Below are positions 46,401 through 57,059 of a DNA stretch of 64,000 nucleotides, piece after piece; position 1 is the first letter of the stretch; every line of letters begins with the position of its first letter. Below the pieces are notes generated by a model. It did not search any database, was not told where the DNA came from, and worked only from the letters and a program-made list of their open reading frames with translations. Made by a program: the position numbers and the translations under genes. The stretch is from assembly GCA_963921425.1 (NCBI GenBank), contig OY992840.1, positions 2,501-66,500 on the forward strand. The letters run 5' to 3'. The stretch comes from Dryas octopetala (taxonomy: Eukaryota; Streptophyta; Magnoliopsida; Rosales; Rosaceae).

Positions 46401-49400
46401 CAAAATGTGTTGAGTCATTGGTCATATTGATTGGAAGCCCCTGAATCCATGGTCCAACGTTTATCACAAGGAAAAAAAGGTTAAACTTGAGGCAAATCCA
46501 AAACCATCGATGTTGGCTACGGGAGTAAACGCATCAATCATAAAAATCTGTTGGGAAAACTGAAGTAACTGAGAAGATACAAAAGCCTGTAGCATGGCCC
46601 GGAATCCAACAAATTTTTTTTTATTACTCATTAGTGCGAATTCCAAGCACCAAAATAGAATAGATGTAAGTAGCAAAAGAAATAGTTGTAAACCTCCTGC
46701 CAAAACTGAATCAGCAGAGATGAAAACAGAAAAAACACAAACCAAAAAGAGTACCAAACAGAGTACTTGACAACGTATAGATCTGCAGCGACAACACTAA
46801 GGCTGGCTAACCTTTTGGCTAAAAGTTACAAAGGTCCCTGTGGTTTCGGGTGATACTCAATGTACAAATGTCTAATAACAGCCTTGTGGTTTGGAACTTG
46901 AGCTAATTTTGGTTGAAAGTACAAAAATCCATTTTTTGAACAAAGTTGAGGAAGCTATTGCTATTCTAAATGGAATCAAGGAGATATTTAAATTCATTTG
47001 CATCTTCATAGTTTATGCGACAATTTCTTCAGGTAAAAAATGAAGAATTTGTAATCTTTGGACCAAAATTGACTAAATTCTAAACCACAAGGGTGTATTG
47101 GACATTTTTAAACCTCATGGGCAACATTGAGTATCATGCCAAACCACAGGGACCCCATTCGTACCTTTTGGCTATCCTCTTTTGGTAAAAGTTACAAATG
47201 GTCCTTGTGGTTTAAAAATGTCTAATAACACCTTTTGTGGTTTGGAACTTAGCCAATGATTGTTCAAAGTACAGAAGTTCTTCGTTTTTAGACAGTTGCA
47301 GAAGCTATGGTTATTTGAAATGGAATCAAGTAGAGGTAGTTAAGAGAGGACAATTTCGGTGTTGGGCCAATATTACGAGTGGGCTATGCCAGCCCGTTGT
47401 TTAATAAAAATTGACTATATTTTAAACCACAAGGTTGTTATTGGACATTTTTAAACCACATGGGCAACACACTACACCACATGGACCATTTGCAACTTTT
47501 GGCCAAACTTTTTAGTTTGGCTGCTGCTCTGATATCATGTTAAAAACACAGTATTTAGGTGATAATTCTTTTTTTTGAACTGATGGGTGATAATTCTTTA
47601 CTTTTATTCTTCTGCATGAGGTTTAATTATCTATATAGGAATTTACAAAAGTTTAGCTATTATGTACATTTAATTATATTAACTTTTTAAAGTCAATTAT
47701 ACTAGAATATTCCAACTTAAACTGAATTCTTGCTATTTAATCATGCCAACAGATGCATCGTATTTGACTGGGACCAGTCCTCAGTATACAATTTCCTCGC
47801 CAGCCCAAATCAGAAATACTTCAGATGAGGTGCTATTTCAGACTGCAAGGATCTCTGCTTCATCACTTAGATACTATGGCTTGGGGCTTGAGAATGGTAA
47901 CTACACTGTGAAGCTCCAATTTGCAGAACAAGCTATCCTAGATTCTACTCTTGGAAGACGTGTGTTTGATATATATGTCCAGGTTTGTACAATCTTAAGG
48001 AATTTTTAACAAAACCAAGTTTTTGGAAAGATGCACTTTAAAATCTGACGGATTTTTCGAATAATACCTAAAGTATTTGAATAGGCATACGATCACCACA
48101 TGTATTGCCTTTAACCATCACATATGTCTTATTTATTCCCAAAAGTTTAGTGAATCAAACTTAAGTGTACTCTCTCATACTTGTGCAAAATTAATTTTCC
48201 CCATTTTTTGTTCCTCCTCTATTTGTTTTTCAGGACATTCGAGTTCTAAAAGATTTTGATATACGAAAGGAGGCAGGTGGGGCATCTTTGCTAGCTGTTG
48301 AGAAGGAATACAAGGCTCAGGTTTCAGAGAACTACCTTGAAATCCATTTATTTTGGGCTGGAAAGGGGACTTGCTGCATACCTGTAGAGGGTACTTATGG
48401 ACCCATTATTTCAGCCATTAGTGCTACACCGGGTAATATAATTAATGTGGAAATTTCAGATGCAATTTTGAATGTTTAGTTTCTGATATTCTCACAAAGT
48501 GGTTTAATGCCGTTGACTATAAAGCTTTAATTTGTACAGATTTCCCACCTACTGTCAGTAACAAGCTGCCAACTCCAAAGAAGAATAGGACTGGGCTGAT
48601 TGTGGGGATTGTTGTTGGTGGTGGAGTTTTAATTCTAGTGGTGATGATTTTCTATATTGTTCAAAGAAGAAAAAGGCCAGACACCGATGATGATTATGAT
48701 GAAGGTAAACTGTTCTACTATTTTTCAAATGAAAGAAAGCAAACTGATTGCATGAAAAACATGCTAACAGATATATTAGTCCATTGTGTTGAATTGGCAG
48801 AGCTGTTAGGGATAGATCTTGGACCTCTCACTTTCAGTTTTTCCGAACTAAAGACAGCTACTGATGACTTTAGTTCAGCTAATAAGCTTGGAGCTGGAGG
48901 GTTTGGACCTGTTTATAAAGTAAGTTACAATTCTAATCAATGACATGCATGGTGTGGCTACACACATGTCAATGCCTTAATGTTTACTACTTGATACAAA
49001 GCGTACAACTCCTACATATTTAGTGCATGTGCCTGAATGTAAACCTTGACATCTTGAAACATTTTCTTTGTTTTTTTCCTAATATCGTTGAAGTTAGTGA
49101 AGAGCATAAAGCACATGCATCTCTTGGAATTATTGAAGAAAATAAAACACATGCATCTCTTGTAATTGCCATATATAGGTTGAATTGATATATATATATA
49201 TATATATATTTCTAAACCACATTCATCGCCATTTATGACATGAAGCACTAAATTTAGTGTGAGTGTGAGCTATGAAGCATGAACACTTCTACAAGGTGGC
49301 TCAGTCCATTTTGAACATCGGACATCCGCACTTGGGTAATGAGTATATATTACATTTGCTTAACTTTTATGAATTTTGTTATGAATAGGGTACCCTTAAT

Positions 49401-50835
49401 GATGGAAGAGTAATTGCTGTGAAGCAATTATCTACAACATCCCACCAAGGAAAGAACCAGTTTGTAACTGAGATTGCCACTATATCTGCCGTGCGGCACA
49501 ATAACCTAGTAAATTTGTATGGATTCTGCACTGAGGGAGTTAAACGGCTCATTGTCTATGAGTATCTGGAGAACAAGAGTCTTGATCAAGCCTTATTTGG
49601 TATGAGAATTACATTTTTAATTTATTACCTCTAGCTTTATGTATAATACAAAACATTATAAATATTTATAATTATGGCTTGTATGAAGCAGGAAAAACAA
49701 GTTTGCATCTTGATTGGTCAACACGTTTTGATATATGCTTGGGCGTAGCTAGAGGTTTAACTTATCTTCATGAAGAATCAAGGCTTCGAATTATACACAG
49801 AGATGTGAAGGCAAGTAATATTCTGCTTGACTCTAATCTCATGGCCAAAATATCAGATTTTGGTTTGGCCAAGCATTATGATGATAAAATGACCCATATG
49901 AGCACTCGGGTTGCCGGAACAATGTAAGATCTTAAAAAATTAACCTGATTTTTCTTGTCAAATATTTATACTCATTTCCTTTTTGTCAATGATGTAGTAA
50001 CTAATGCATCATAATTGTCAATGATGTAGTGGATATCTTGCACCGGAATATGCCATGCGAGGACACCTTACAGAGAAGACCGATGTGTTTGCCTATGGTG
50101 TTGTCCTTCTAGAAGTTGTCAGTGGTAGGCCAAATTCTGACCCGAGTTTGGAAGGCCAAATGATTTATCTTCTTGAATGGGTAAGAACTTATTTTTGTGC
50201 CCCTGTCTAGATTCTCCTCCCCCCCACCCAAATATGCTAAGCGCTTTTCAGATTTCGACTTTGATAGGTTCATTGTTGCATGATTCTACCACACCTACAT
50301 ATCTTCTGCTAAAATCTAGCACCTCTTCAAACTAGGTTCATCATAATACGCCTTTTAGTTATCTGCTGCATTGTTTAATTTTTCATGATATTATTGCGTT
50401 CTTGCTTCTTAGGCTTGGGACTTGCATGAAAACAAACGTGAAGTTGAACTAGTGGACTCTAGATTATCCGAGTTTAATGAGGAAGAAGCAAGACGAATAA
50501 TCAACATAGGACTTTTGTGCACTCAAACATCACCAATGCTACGACCACCGATGTCCCGTGTTGTCGGAATGCTTTCAGGAGATATTGAAGTGCCGACTGT
50601 AACTTCAAAGCCCGGTTACTTGACAGACTGGGAATTTGATGATCTAGGTACTATCACCAGTGTAACCAAATTTGATGGTGTAAGTGTCACCAGCCCAACG
50701 ACTGATATGTCAACTAAAGGAAGTGATTTTAGCTTTCACAACTCATCGGCAAGTACAAGCGTGATGGAAGATGCAGGGCAATTACCTGCAAATGTCACTC
50801 GTCCCATGCTTCACAATACAAATTATGTTAAATGA
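32303..50835 (+). CDS. LRR-malectin receptor-like Ser/Thr kinase (LRR-VIII-2 type, At1g56140-like), 25 exons
   Basis: A plasma-membrane receptor kinase thought to sense extracellular ligands and phosphorylate cytoplasmic targets. Exons: 32303-32426, 32698-32899, 33022-33093, 33174-33245, 33373-33444, 33999-34070, 34179-34250, 34339-34410, 34651-34722, 34811-34888, 35017-35088, 35391-35462, 35555-35620, 36315-36383, 36625-36669, 37372-37439, 37538-37696, 47753-47982, 48234-48432, 48540-48704, 48801-48919, 49389-49599, 49692-49923, 50030-50180, 50413-50835. The sum is 3189 bp, an unbroken 1062 residues. A signal peptide (1-33) is followed by a [11 protein letters not shown]-cap, about eleven LRRs mostly on 72-bp exons, and a malectin domain (about 435-625; [20 protein letters not shown]). 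A transmembrane helix is at about 646-670 ([20 protein letters not shown]), and the kinase has GAGGFG, VIAVKQ, HRDVKAS, DFGLAK and APEYAMRG. The key kinase residues are present. Intron 17 is 10 kb of nested transposons and may affect splicing. Confidence 0.93.
33483..33553. repeat. Compound microsatellite (CT)n(TA)n(TG)n
   Basis: About 22 CT, 6 TA and 7 TG units in intron 5 of the receptor kinase gene. Confidence 0.95.
33617..33794 (-). mobile_element. Solo copia-type LTR, 178 bp
   Basis: On the plus strand it begins TGTCAGATAACA and ends GGCTAACA. A perfect 5-bp duplication, tttgc, flanks it (33612-33616 and 33795-33799). A minus-strand TATA (GTATAAATACC, about 33680-33690) gives the orientation. 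It lies in intron 5 of the receptor kinase gene and presumably arose by LTR-LTR recombination. Confidence 0.8.
34429..34477. repeat. (CT)n microsatellite
   Basis: About 23 CT units in intron 8 of the receptor kinase gene. Confidence 0.95.
36759..37340 (+). mobile_element. Truncated copia-type element: 5' LTR, PBS and leader
   Basis: An LTR of about 184 bp (36759-36942, TGTTAGCATG...TTTTGGCA) is followed at once by the PBS TGGTATCAGAGCC (36943-36955) and roughly 400 bp of leader-like sequence. TATA-like ACTATATAATG lies near 36875. I see no second LTR and no coding region, so the element is truncated. It sits in intron 15 of the receptor kinase gene, and the right limit is approximate. Confidence 0.7.
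37960..38782 (-). other. Noncoding LTR-like sequence inside the old copia element
   Basis: Contains a minus-strand TATA box (CTCTATAAATAGG, about 38332-38346) and an internal short repeat (GGTCAGCCAGAGCTCC / GGTCGGCCAGAGCTCC, about 38600-38635). It resembles an additional inserted LTR, but I could not define both ends. Confidence 0.35.
38788..38929 (-). repeat. 3' LTR of the young copia element
   Basis: 142 bp with a minus-strand TATA (GTATAAATATACC, about 38826-38838). Pairs with 43594-43735. Confidence 0.9.
38930..38941 (-). promoter_or_regulatory. Polypurine tract of the young copia element
   Basis: CTTGAGGGGGAG on the minus strand, directly before the 3' LTR and overlapping the end of the polyprotein (...HAPT stop). 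Confidence 0.85.
38935..43284 (-). pseudogene. Copia gag-pol polyprotein, inactivated
   Basis: Starts with an ATG at 43284 ([14 protein letters not shown]). Gag follows ([25 protein letters not shown]-type knuckle decayed to [14 protein letters not shown] near 42470), then protease ([12 protein letters not shown] near 42265). Integrase has an [12 protein letters not shown] zinc finger near 41800-41880 and [12 protein letters not shown] near 41480. RT motifs are [10 protein letters not shown] and [11 protein letters not shown] near 39880, and RNase H includes SAEAEYRA and [10 protein letters not shown]. The frame is broken by about ten in-frame stops (for example after DY, CEA, YP, GCK, LVS, SRSK and QHD) and a one-base loss near 42010. 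Most stops look like C-to-T or G-to-A changes of Arg, Gln or Trp codons. It is a dead copy. Confidence 0.9.
43582..43593 (-). promoter_or_regulatory. Primer-binding site of the young copia element
   Basis: TGGTATCAAAGC on the minus strand, one mismatch from the initiator-Met site and directly next to the 5' LTR. Confidence 0.85.
43594..43735 (-). repeat. 5' LTR of the young copia element
   Basis: 142 bp, pairs with 38788-38929. Confidence 0.9.
43989..45656. mobile_element. Non-autonomous hAT-type element, 1668 bp
   Basis: Terminal inverted repeats CAAGGTGTTAAATTTC (left) and GAAATTTTATTCCTTG (right) match in about 13 of 16 positions. They are flanked by a perfect 8-bp duplication, gttgcagc (43981-43988 and 45657-45664). 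Subterminal zones are packed with TCGAAATTT-like motifs in both orientations, typical transposase-binding arrays. The interior has a GC-rich, GA-repetitive block (about 44120-44360) that could be captured DNA but has no recognisable gene. It is inserted in the old copia element. Confidence 0.85.
45805..45960 (+). mobile_element. TRIM remnant, same family as 24716-25028
   Basis: GAGAGTAATGTCC...CCATTGTCAATTGGTTTTG...TTTCATCA is followed by the PBS TGGTATCAGAGC (45919-45930). LTR and primer site match the complete TRIM in layout and in much of the sequence. The second LTR is not found, so it is truncated. Confidence 0.65.
46817..47171. mobile_element. MITE-like element with 30-bp inverted ends (copy 1)
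   Basis: The left end reads AAAGTTACAAAGGTCCCTGT and the right end contains the inverse, ACAGGGACCCCATTCGTACCTT. The interior shares the text 'CTAATAACA...TTGTGGTTTGGAACTT' with the adjacent copy. A target duplication was not resolved. Confidence 0.6.
47181..47504. mobile_element. MITE-like element with 30-bp inverted ends (copy 2)
   Basis: Left AAAAGTTACAAATGGTCCTT, right inverse CATGGACCATTTGCAACTTT. It is a diverged member of the same family as copy 1, about 10 bp away in the same orientation. Confidence 0.6.
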
Positions 50836-51992
50836 TAGGTAAGAATTTTGAAGGAGTCAAATACGTTGTGCGTCCTAATGATTTTTTTTTGTTTGTTGGG
50901 GGAGGGAGTGAGAAGTGAAAATATACACAACTTTTAATATTTGATCATGTATGTATTTTTACTTGCAAAATGACACTCATTGATTATCTTTATATCTTAT
51001 TGTTTATGTCTTTTGGTTGGACTTTTTCTTTGATGATCCATCGTGAGGTTTGGGACCCTTTTCATGTTGAAGATAAATTGGAGCTAGCTCTGGATCTTCT
51101 TGTGAATGAAAATTTAAATGAACGTATAAGTTTTTTTTTTGTTGACAAAAAGAAGAGAGCTTCATTAAGATTTGGAAAACTTACAAAGGGGAGGTTGCAT
51201 GTTAAGTGACATCATTGAAACCTTGACAAAATCCTGAGACCAAGGAAAAATAGTACCACATGCCTCATTAACAAACTAAACAATGATGAGAAAGTAAAGG
51301 AGGCTCTCATCATCGACCAAAAAAAAAAAAAGGAGGCTCTCATCTTCATCCAAACGGTATAATCCTTCCATTTTAAGCTGACCCAAACACATGCAAACGG
51401 TCAGACGGTACCCTTCCCTTTAAGACTCTTTCTAGTCTTTTTCTAGTACTTTCTAATTAGAGAAACTTTGGCATATTATACCCCTTTTTGTCAAATGAAA
51501 TGATAAACCAGCCCAAACGCGGCATTTTGGTCCAAAAATTGAAAACAAAAAAAAGGATGAATCATTGCCGGAAGATCCTTTGAATGGTCAGAATTAAAAG
51601 TTCTGCATAGAAAAACAAATTTTTGTCAAGACTCGGAGAGAATTTTTGTCAAGACTCAGAGAGAGAATCCGAGTCGAGTCCATGTGTGCATCATTGCATG
51701 TGTAGATGATGGCCCATCTTTTCAATAATGATATCTGGTTTTTAGTCCTTTAGTCAGTTCCATTCACTACGAGCAGCATAGTTTTCAAATTTTTTCCAAG
51801 GAATTAGAACAAACTCAGAGCCAGTACTCTTAGGCAAAGAATTCTTTTTTTTTAAAATAAAAATTGTCATATGGGCAACATCTTTATATGGTTCTTTAGA
51901 ATTGCATGGCTAATCCCCATATGGATAGCACTTGTTACTGGAGTAGCCCAGTTGAATATTTTTTCACTTAAAAAAAAAACAACCCAGCCAGT
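50836..51992. other. 3' flank of the receptor kinase and intergenic DNA
   Basis: No further gene seen. There are short T and A runs, and a small direct repeat near 51625-51665 (TTTTTGTCAAGACTC...AGAGAGA twice). Confidence 0.5.
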
Positions 51993-52886
51993 TAAGGCCC
52001 TGTTTGGTACTCTATTCAAAACCAGTTTTTTGTTTTTAAAATCCCAAAATTGTTTTTAAGTTTCGAAAATACGTTTGGTAGCCAATTTTAAAAAAGAAAT
52101 ATTTAAAAATAATTCAAAAACAAGGCATTTTATGAAAACGACTAAACATCATTTTTTTCATTTTTTTTTTCTGGCCTCGACGGCTCGACCCGTTCTCTCT
52201 CCCCTCGATCTACCCTCTCTAGCCTCAACCTATTCGCTCTCTACTCTGAGTCCCCTCAACCTAAACATCGTTGTTTGGTTATTGAGAAAATCAAAATGTC
52301 ACACATCATTTTGATTCTTTGCTCATTCTTTTTGATCCTCGACAATCCATTGGTTATCTCTCTACAATCGGGTGGTTTGAATACAGTCGGGTGTTTGATC
52401 TGTAGCTCTTTCTTTATGCTTGCAGACTCTTTCAATTCCAATATCAAGGTAAATATATTTTCACCTAGAGATTGGGTTTTCTTTTGTTTATTGATTTTGG
52501 TTTTAATTTTCTGATTTAGATTTTTTGAGACAATGAATTAGTGGGATTTTCTGTGCTTTTTTATTTTATTTTTAATAGTGGTCTAAGTTGATAGTTGGAC
52601 TGATGCAATGTTTTCTTGGCTGAAGCAATAGATTCTATTAATTGGGTCATTTCCTAAAACTTCTTTAGCTATGCGACTTTAGTTCTTGGATATTTATGAT
52701 AGAACATAGTGGTTGGTAATGGTCTGATCATATGGGCACAAACTGGGCATGGCTTATAGGAAATAAAAAATTGCAGAGATTCCCTAAGCATAGGACCTTT
52801 CTGAACATTGCCATTTATTGGTTTATAGAAAAGTTTATTGGTTTTGATGAGTACATTGCCATTTTAGAGGTTCAACATATTAGATT

Positions 52887-53283
52887 AGGGATTAATACCA
52901 TTTTGCTCCTCAAACTATTGCACTTGTATCAATTTGCTCCCTAGACTTCTAATTTGGAAAATTAAGGACTCTGACTTTTTTAATTTTGCCAATTGAGGTT
53001 CTTCCTTCAATTTACACATTTTTTATCCAAATATTTAAGGGCAAAATGGTCCCTTCCATTTAGATCTTATCATTTTTTCCTTATGCATCATTTTTCCTTT
53101 TTTATTTCTCGCTAAATTCTGGTTGATCATCTTGACATTTTAGATGAAAAATGTATAAATTGACGGAATAACCTTAATTGACAAAATTGAAAAAGTCAGG
53201 GTCCTTAATTTTCCAAATTAGAAGTCTGAGGAGCAAACTGATATATGTGTAATAGTCTGGGGAGCAAAATGACATTAATCCCT
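52887..53283. mobile_element. MITE with inverted repeats of about 95 bp, 397 bp
   Basis: The left arm (AGGGATTAATACCATTTTGC...) and right arm (...GCAAAATGACATTAATCCCT) are inverse copies over roughly 95 bp. A perfect 8-bp duplication, attagatt, flanks it (52879-52886 and 53284-53291). Inserted inside the Harbinger-like element. Confidence 0.85.
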
Positions 53284-53846
53284 ATTAGATTATGGTATCT
53301 TGTAGTTTCATCATGTTATATTCATGATAGTATTACTTCAACTTGGATTGATTTGGCATGATAATATTATTTCTTTGAAGGATTGCTCATGTATAAGTCT
53401 GTTTTGTATGTTTTATGACTAAGTTGGGTTCTTCTACTTAGTTTGGTTATGTTAATCTCTGTGCAGGTGTATATGAGTTCCATTGTGTCTCAGTTACGGA
53501 TGCAGAAGCCATAGCTCCTGATGTCTCATCCAATGTAAACCCTCAGCCGTTTCTTCCTTTATTAGCCCCTTTACCATTGACACCATTCACAAATAACACC
53601 ATCCTGACATTATCAGGTATGAGGTACATGCCTACCAACTTGACAAAATTGGGCTCCATTGAAGATTGCTATATCTGTCATTACTATACGGCTTGCATGT
53701 TCCTGATTGGGAGTACTAAATTCCAACCAATTCCTCCTCTGCTCCAAAAACATTTTCAGTAAGTTTCGGATCATTTCTTAATTTTTTCCTTAACTTCTCC
53801 ATAAAATGTTGTGACTGACTTTTTCGATTTTATCTCCATTTGGAAG

Positions 53847-54260
53847 GTGAAATTTGGAGTAAGGCCGGGGTGACACAGGACCAGCTTGTAATGCTGTTGG
53901 GATGATTGATAGTAAAATATTGGGTCTTCAGTATTTGTATAAAGGACCAATATATACACGAATAGAGCAATCCAATATCAACTCCCCAGATTATGGCCCA
54001 TTACCTGCTGATGCTCCTACTTGGTGCCAAGCCCCTTTTGACCCTGAAGGATTTTTAAGGTATATCTTTGCAGTTTCTTCTTTAATTGTTGAATCCTAGT
54101 ACATCATTTTCTTGAAAATATGTCTCAATTTTGTGCTTACCTTCGTGGTTGCAGCTCGATGATGGCTATTGTTACCTGCTTGGTTGGTTTGCACTATGGC
54201 CACATCACTAGTCCGAATTGGAGGAGGATGTTTATGAAGATGCCGGTTGCAAGAAAATAA
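53847..54260 (+). pseudogene. HGSNAT-like acyltransferase gene fragment (two exons with intron)
   Basis: Plant homologues of heparan-alpha-glucosaminide N-acetyltransferase are multi-pass membrane acyltransferase-type proteins. The first exon (53847-54059) reads GDTGPACNAVGMIDSKILGL, then INSPDYGPLPADAPTWCQAP and FDPEGF, a well conserved stretch of that family. A GT-AG intron (54060-54154) follows. The second exon reads SMMAIVTCLVGLHYGHI, after which homology stops and the frame ends at 54260. A one-base insertion near 53871 shifts the frame before GDTG. The retained intron shows the piece was copied as DNA. It lies within a TIR element, so transposon capture is likely. Confidence 0.75.
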
Positions 54261-54679
54261 GTGTGGCTTAATAGCCTATAATCTCTTTTTATGGAGAAAA
54301 TGTTGTTTGTTTATAGCTTTAGTGTTCTAGCTTTGGACTTTTGGGTTTGTAAATGAGATTTTGGATTGTTAAGGTTTTAACTTGGTAGTCCAGCTTTATC
54401 TTATAATGCAAATTCTTTTGAATTGTAAAGCCAAATTGTTCTTGTTGACCATGTTCTTGGGTTGTACTAGTCGTCTTTTACTTGTTTCATTGTGACATGG
54501 TTCTTGAAGTGGAAGATGATCTCATTATTTAAGTTGTACATTATGTTTCATACACTGTACACAGCATATATGCATTTGGAAACTATTGATGCAACCTGGG
54601 AACCAAACCAACCCATGGACATTTCGGTCAATACCCACATAGAGGAGAGAGAAGAGGGTGTATCTTTTGATCGTATAAG

Positions 54680-54840
54680 GAGGTCTTGGGTCTCACGTCT
54701 CGGGTCTTCGGTCTCAGATCTTGGGCCTTGGTTCTCAAATCCTGGGCCCCAGTTCTCAGATCCTGCACCTCGGTTCTTGGATCTCAGGCCTCGGTTTTGG
54801 ATCTCGGGTCTCGAGAGTTGAGTATTGAGTCTTGAGTTCA
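54680..54840. repeat. Degenerate tandem repeat, TCTCGGGTCT-type
   Basis: Irregular units of roughly 18-20 bp rich in TCTCGG/TCTTGGG, near the right end of the Harbinger-like element. Confidence 0.7.
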
Positions 54841-55067
54841 AACTCTAAGTTTAAATCCTAATACAAATAACTTATTGAAAAAAATATATATTTAAAAAAA
54901 AAATCAACCAAACAAGTTTTCTAAAATCTTAAAATTTAAAAATAGTTTTTAAGTTGCATACCAAACAAGTTTTTAAATTTTTAAAACTAGATTTAAAATT
55001 TCACATTTTAAAAATGGATCTATGTTGTTGAATTTTTTTTTTGAATTGGATACTAAACAGGGCCTAA

Positions 55068-55978
55068 ATATTTGAAATTATGATCTTACCATCTCCAATA
55101 GTTACAGAGAAGCTTCCTAAGAAGCTTATCTTCTTGCAGGCATCTCTAATTAATATAGCTATAGAGAAGCTGATCTTCTTGCAAACATGACGAGGGATAT
55201 TGTTCTTGGCATGAATCTGCTTAGGTCTAGCTGTTCTTTCATCTGATATCTTCCCCTACTGATAAGATTCCCCTTACTTCAAAGAATGGAGATCCTTATA
55301 TTCTTTTTGGTTTGCCTTGAATGGTGGACTGTAGTTTCGGAAATAACGGTAAGAATTTGATCATGGTGAAACGAGTTAATTACACAAACACCCCTTGAGG
55401 TTTAACATGTTCTTACAAAATCCCCCGAGGTTTAGAAAATTACAGCGAGACCCCCCCTGAGATTTTAAAGTTGTTTACAACCTAAATGTAACATTGGGCC
55501 AATGAAATGACCAAAGCCTGGTCAAAAGCATTAGTTGATAAAGAGAAAGCCCAACACGTGAAAGTAGCCCAAAGTCAAAACAAAGAAATGCTTAAAATTC
55601 AGTACCAAGTGCTCGGTGGATCTCGCGAGCGCTCGGTAGCTCTGTTCTTCATTGAAGGTTCGTGTATTATGGCAAGATCCCAACACAATTTCACCGTGAA
55701 CAACATATGCAAACATACTCATTTCGATTGATCGACTTTATCTTTTAGAAATGATTAGGTTTGTTAGTGGAAGACAGCATAACGCGTGAAACCAGAGACA
55801 AGCACTACTTGGCGAGCGATCAATGGGCTTCGCGAGTGCTCAATAGCCCATCGAGCGCTCGGCGACATTAGTGAAAGCTTGGTTGAGCTCAGTGGAAGCT
55901 CGGCGGCTTGGTGAGTGCTCAGCAGTCTCTTTTGTTCTGACTTAGGATTCCATCCTCCTTCCATGATTGGTGCATAAC
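55068..55978. other. Intergenic DNA left of gypsy element 2
   Basis: No gene recognised. A stretch near 55380-55460 (CACCCCTTGAGGTTTAACAT, CCCCCGAGGTTTAG) looks like one end of a MITE related in style to those at 46817-47504. Near 55600-55920 there are repeated GAGCGCTCGG/GAGTGCTC motifs of unknown origin. Confidence 0.45.
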
Positions 55979-56613
55979 TGTTGATGCTCAAAAATGGTAT
56001 AGCAGTCAACGTCGAGTCGAACCACGTAGGCTCGTTGACCCACCACTGAGTGGATGACACGTCGAAGTGGGGCAGGAACGGGTAGCTGGGTCCGACTGGT
56101 GAGTAATGAGAGAAAATGATATCCAAAGCACCCTGCGCAAGTACACAAAAGTGAGCGGGAAGGACACCGGTGTGGTGCCGGCCAAAGCTCCTCCGACGCT
56201 CAAGTCAGTGTTCAGAGAGATCTGAGAGCAGAGTGAGTGAATAGTATAATATTGATTGAATTGTCCTTTTGTGACAAGAAGGTACCTCTTTTATAGTACC
56301 TTTGGAAGAGTGTCAACCAATCCGGTGACGACACGTGTCCCTTGTGGTGACTTGCATTGTACGAGCGCCACGTGTCACCGGTCTCGAGGATCCGAGTGAG
56401 TTGACACAGGTCGGGGGCCCAGGAGGCTTGAGCTTGGGAGACCGGAGCCTAAGAGGCCGGGGCCCAGGGGGCCGGAGCCTATGAGGCCGGAGCCTAGTAG
56501 GTCAGGGGCTAGGAGCCCAGGAATGGCTTAGTCTTTTGGGCCTAGGCCCAAACAACATGATGTTAAGCCTTGTGTGACTTGTCGTTATGCCCAGACGATT
56601 AATCATACGAACA
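55979..56613 (-). repeat. 3' LTR of gypsy element 2
   Basis: On the plus strand it begins TGTTGATGC, like element 1, and ends CATACGAACA. It has a minus-strand TATA box (CTATAAAAG, about 56287-56296). The partner LTR is outside the window, so the right limit rests on the PPT and the left on the TG. Confidence 0.8.
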
Positions 56614-56630
56614 GAAGTCCCCCAAGTTTC
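56614..56630 (-). promoter_or_regulatory. Polypurine tract of gypsy element 2
   Basis: GAAACTTGGGGGACTTC on the minus strand. A similar G-rich box recurs near 56731-56744. Confidence 0.8.
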
Positions 56631-56955
56631 CGAGCAAAAGATACTTCTTGGTTGGGAACTTTGTACACAAAAAGTCCGAGCAGAACGACAAGTAACCACA
56701 TACTTGTTCCTGCTTAAGCTACTGTCTAAAAGTCCCCCAAGTTCCTTAGCAAGAAAAGCTGTACTGCAGGAAAGCTTGGGGGTTACATATGAAAGATCCC
56801 TTTTTTTTTTTTAATTTTTTTTTTCCTGAATTTCTGATCACCCTGTATTCCGAGCAGTAGACACTTTATGTAATTCCAGTAAACCTCGTCCGATTTTAAT
56901 GGTGGGATGTTGCCTTCTGTAAATAAGATGGTAGAATCACAGAGTATAGCTCGGA

Positions 56956-56964
56956 TATAAAATA
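56956..56964 (+). promoter_or_regulatory. TATA box of the antisense gene in gypsy element 2
   Basis: TATAAAATA followed by a short C-rich run. The position relative to the LTR and antisense gene is equivalent to the TATAAAA at 9004 in element 1. Confidence 0.5.
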
Positions 56965-57059
56965 CCCACCCCCACATCTCACACTTGGTACTGTAGACAA
57001 AACTTTTGGAGAGAGATTAAAACAAAAACCAACAGCTGTGTGAGGAAACAACACAGAGG

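Larger units (their letters stand above)
37697..47711 (-). mobile_element. Old, nested copia element filling intron 17 of the receptor kinase
   Basis: Diverged LTR copies flank the region: about 37670-37840 and 47540-47711 (shared ATAATTCTT, CTTTTATTCTTCT, GGAATTTACA, CTATTATG). A degenerate PBS (TGATATCAGAGC on the minus strand, about 47528-47539) abuts the right copy. Minus-strand coding traces lie in order. A protease/pre-integrase remnant (WTMDSGAS near 46450, then [10 protein letters not shown] near 46150) comes first. An RT remnant ([16 protein letters not shown] near 43745-43800) follows, then an RNase H tail ([18 protein letters not shown] near 37900-37960). The frame is full of stops. 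It was later split by a younger copia (38788-43735), a hAT element, a TRIM remnant and two MITEs. Confidence 0.75.
51996..55064. mobile_element. PIF/Harbinger-like TIR element carrying host-gene sequence, 3.07 kb
   Basis: Ends GGCCCTGTTTGGTA (left) and the inverse of GGCCCTGTTTAGTA (right), flanked by TAA on both sides (51993-51995 and 55065-55067). The TIR and the 3-bp TAA duplication fit PIF/Harbinger. No transposase is recognisable. Inside are another MITE (52887-53283), an HGSNAT-like gene fragment (53847-54260) and a degenerate tandem repeat (54680-54830). The very short TIRs leave some doubt about the outer limits. Confidence 0.65.
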
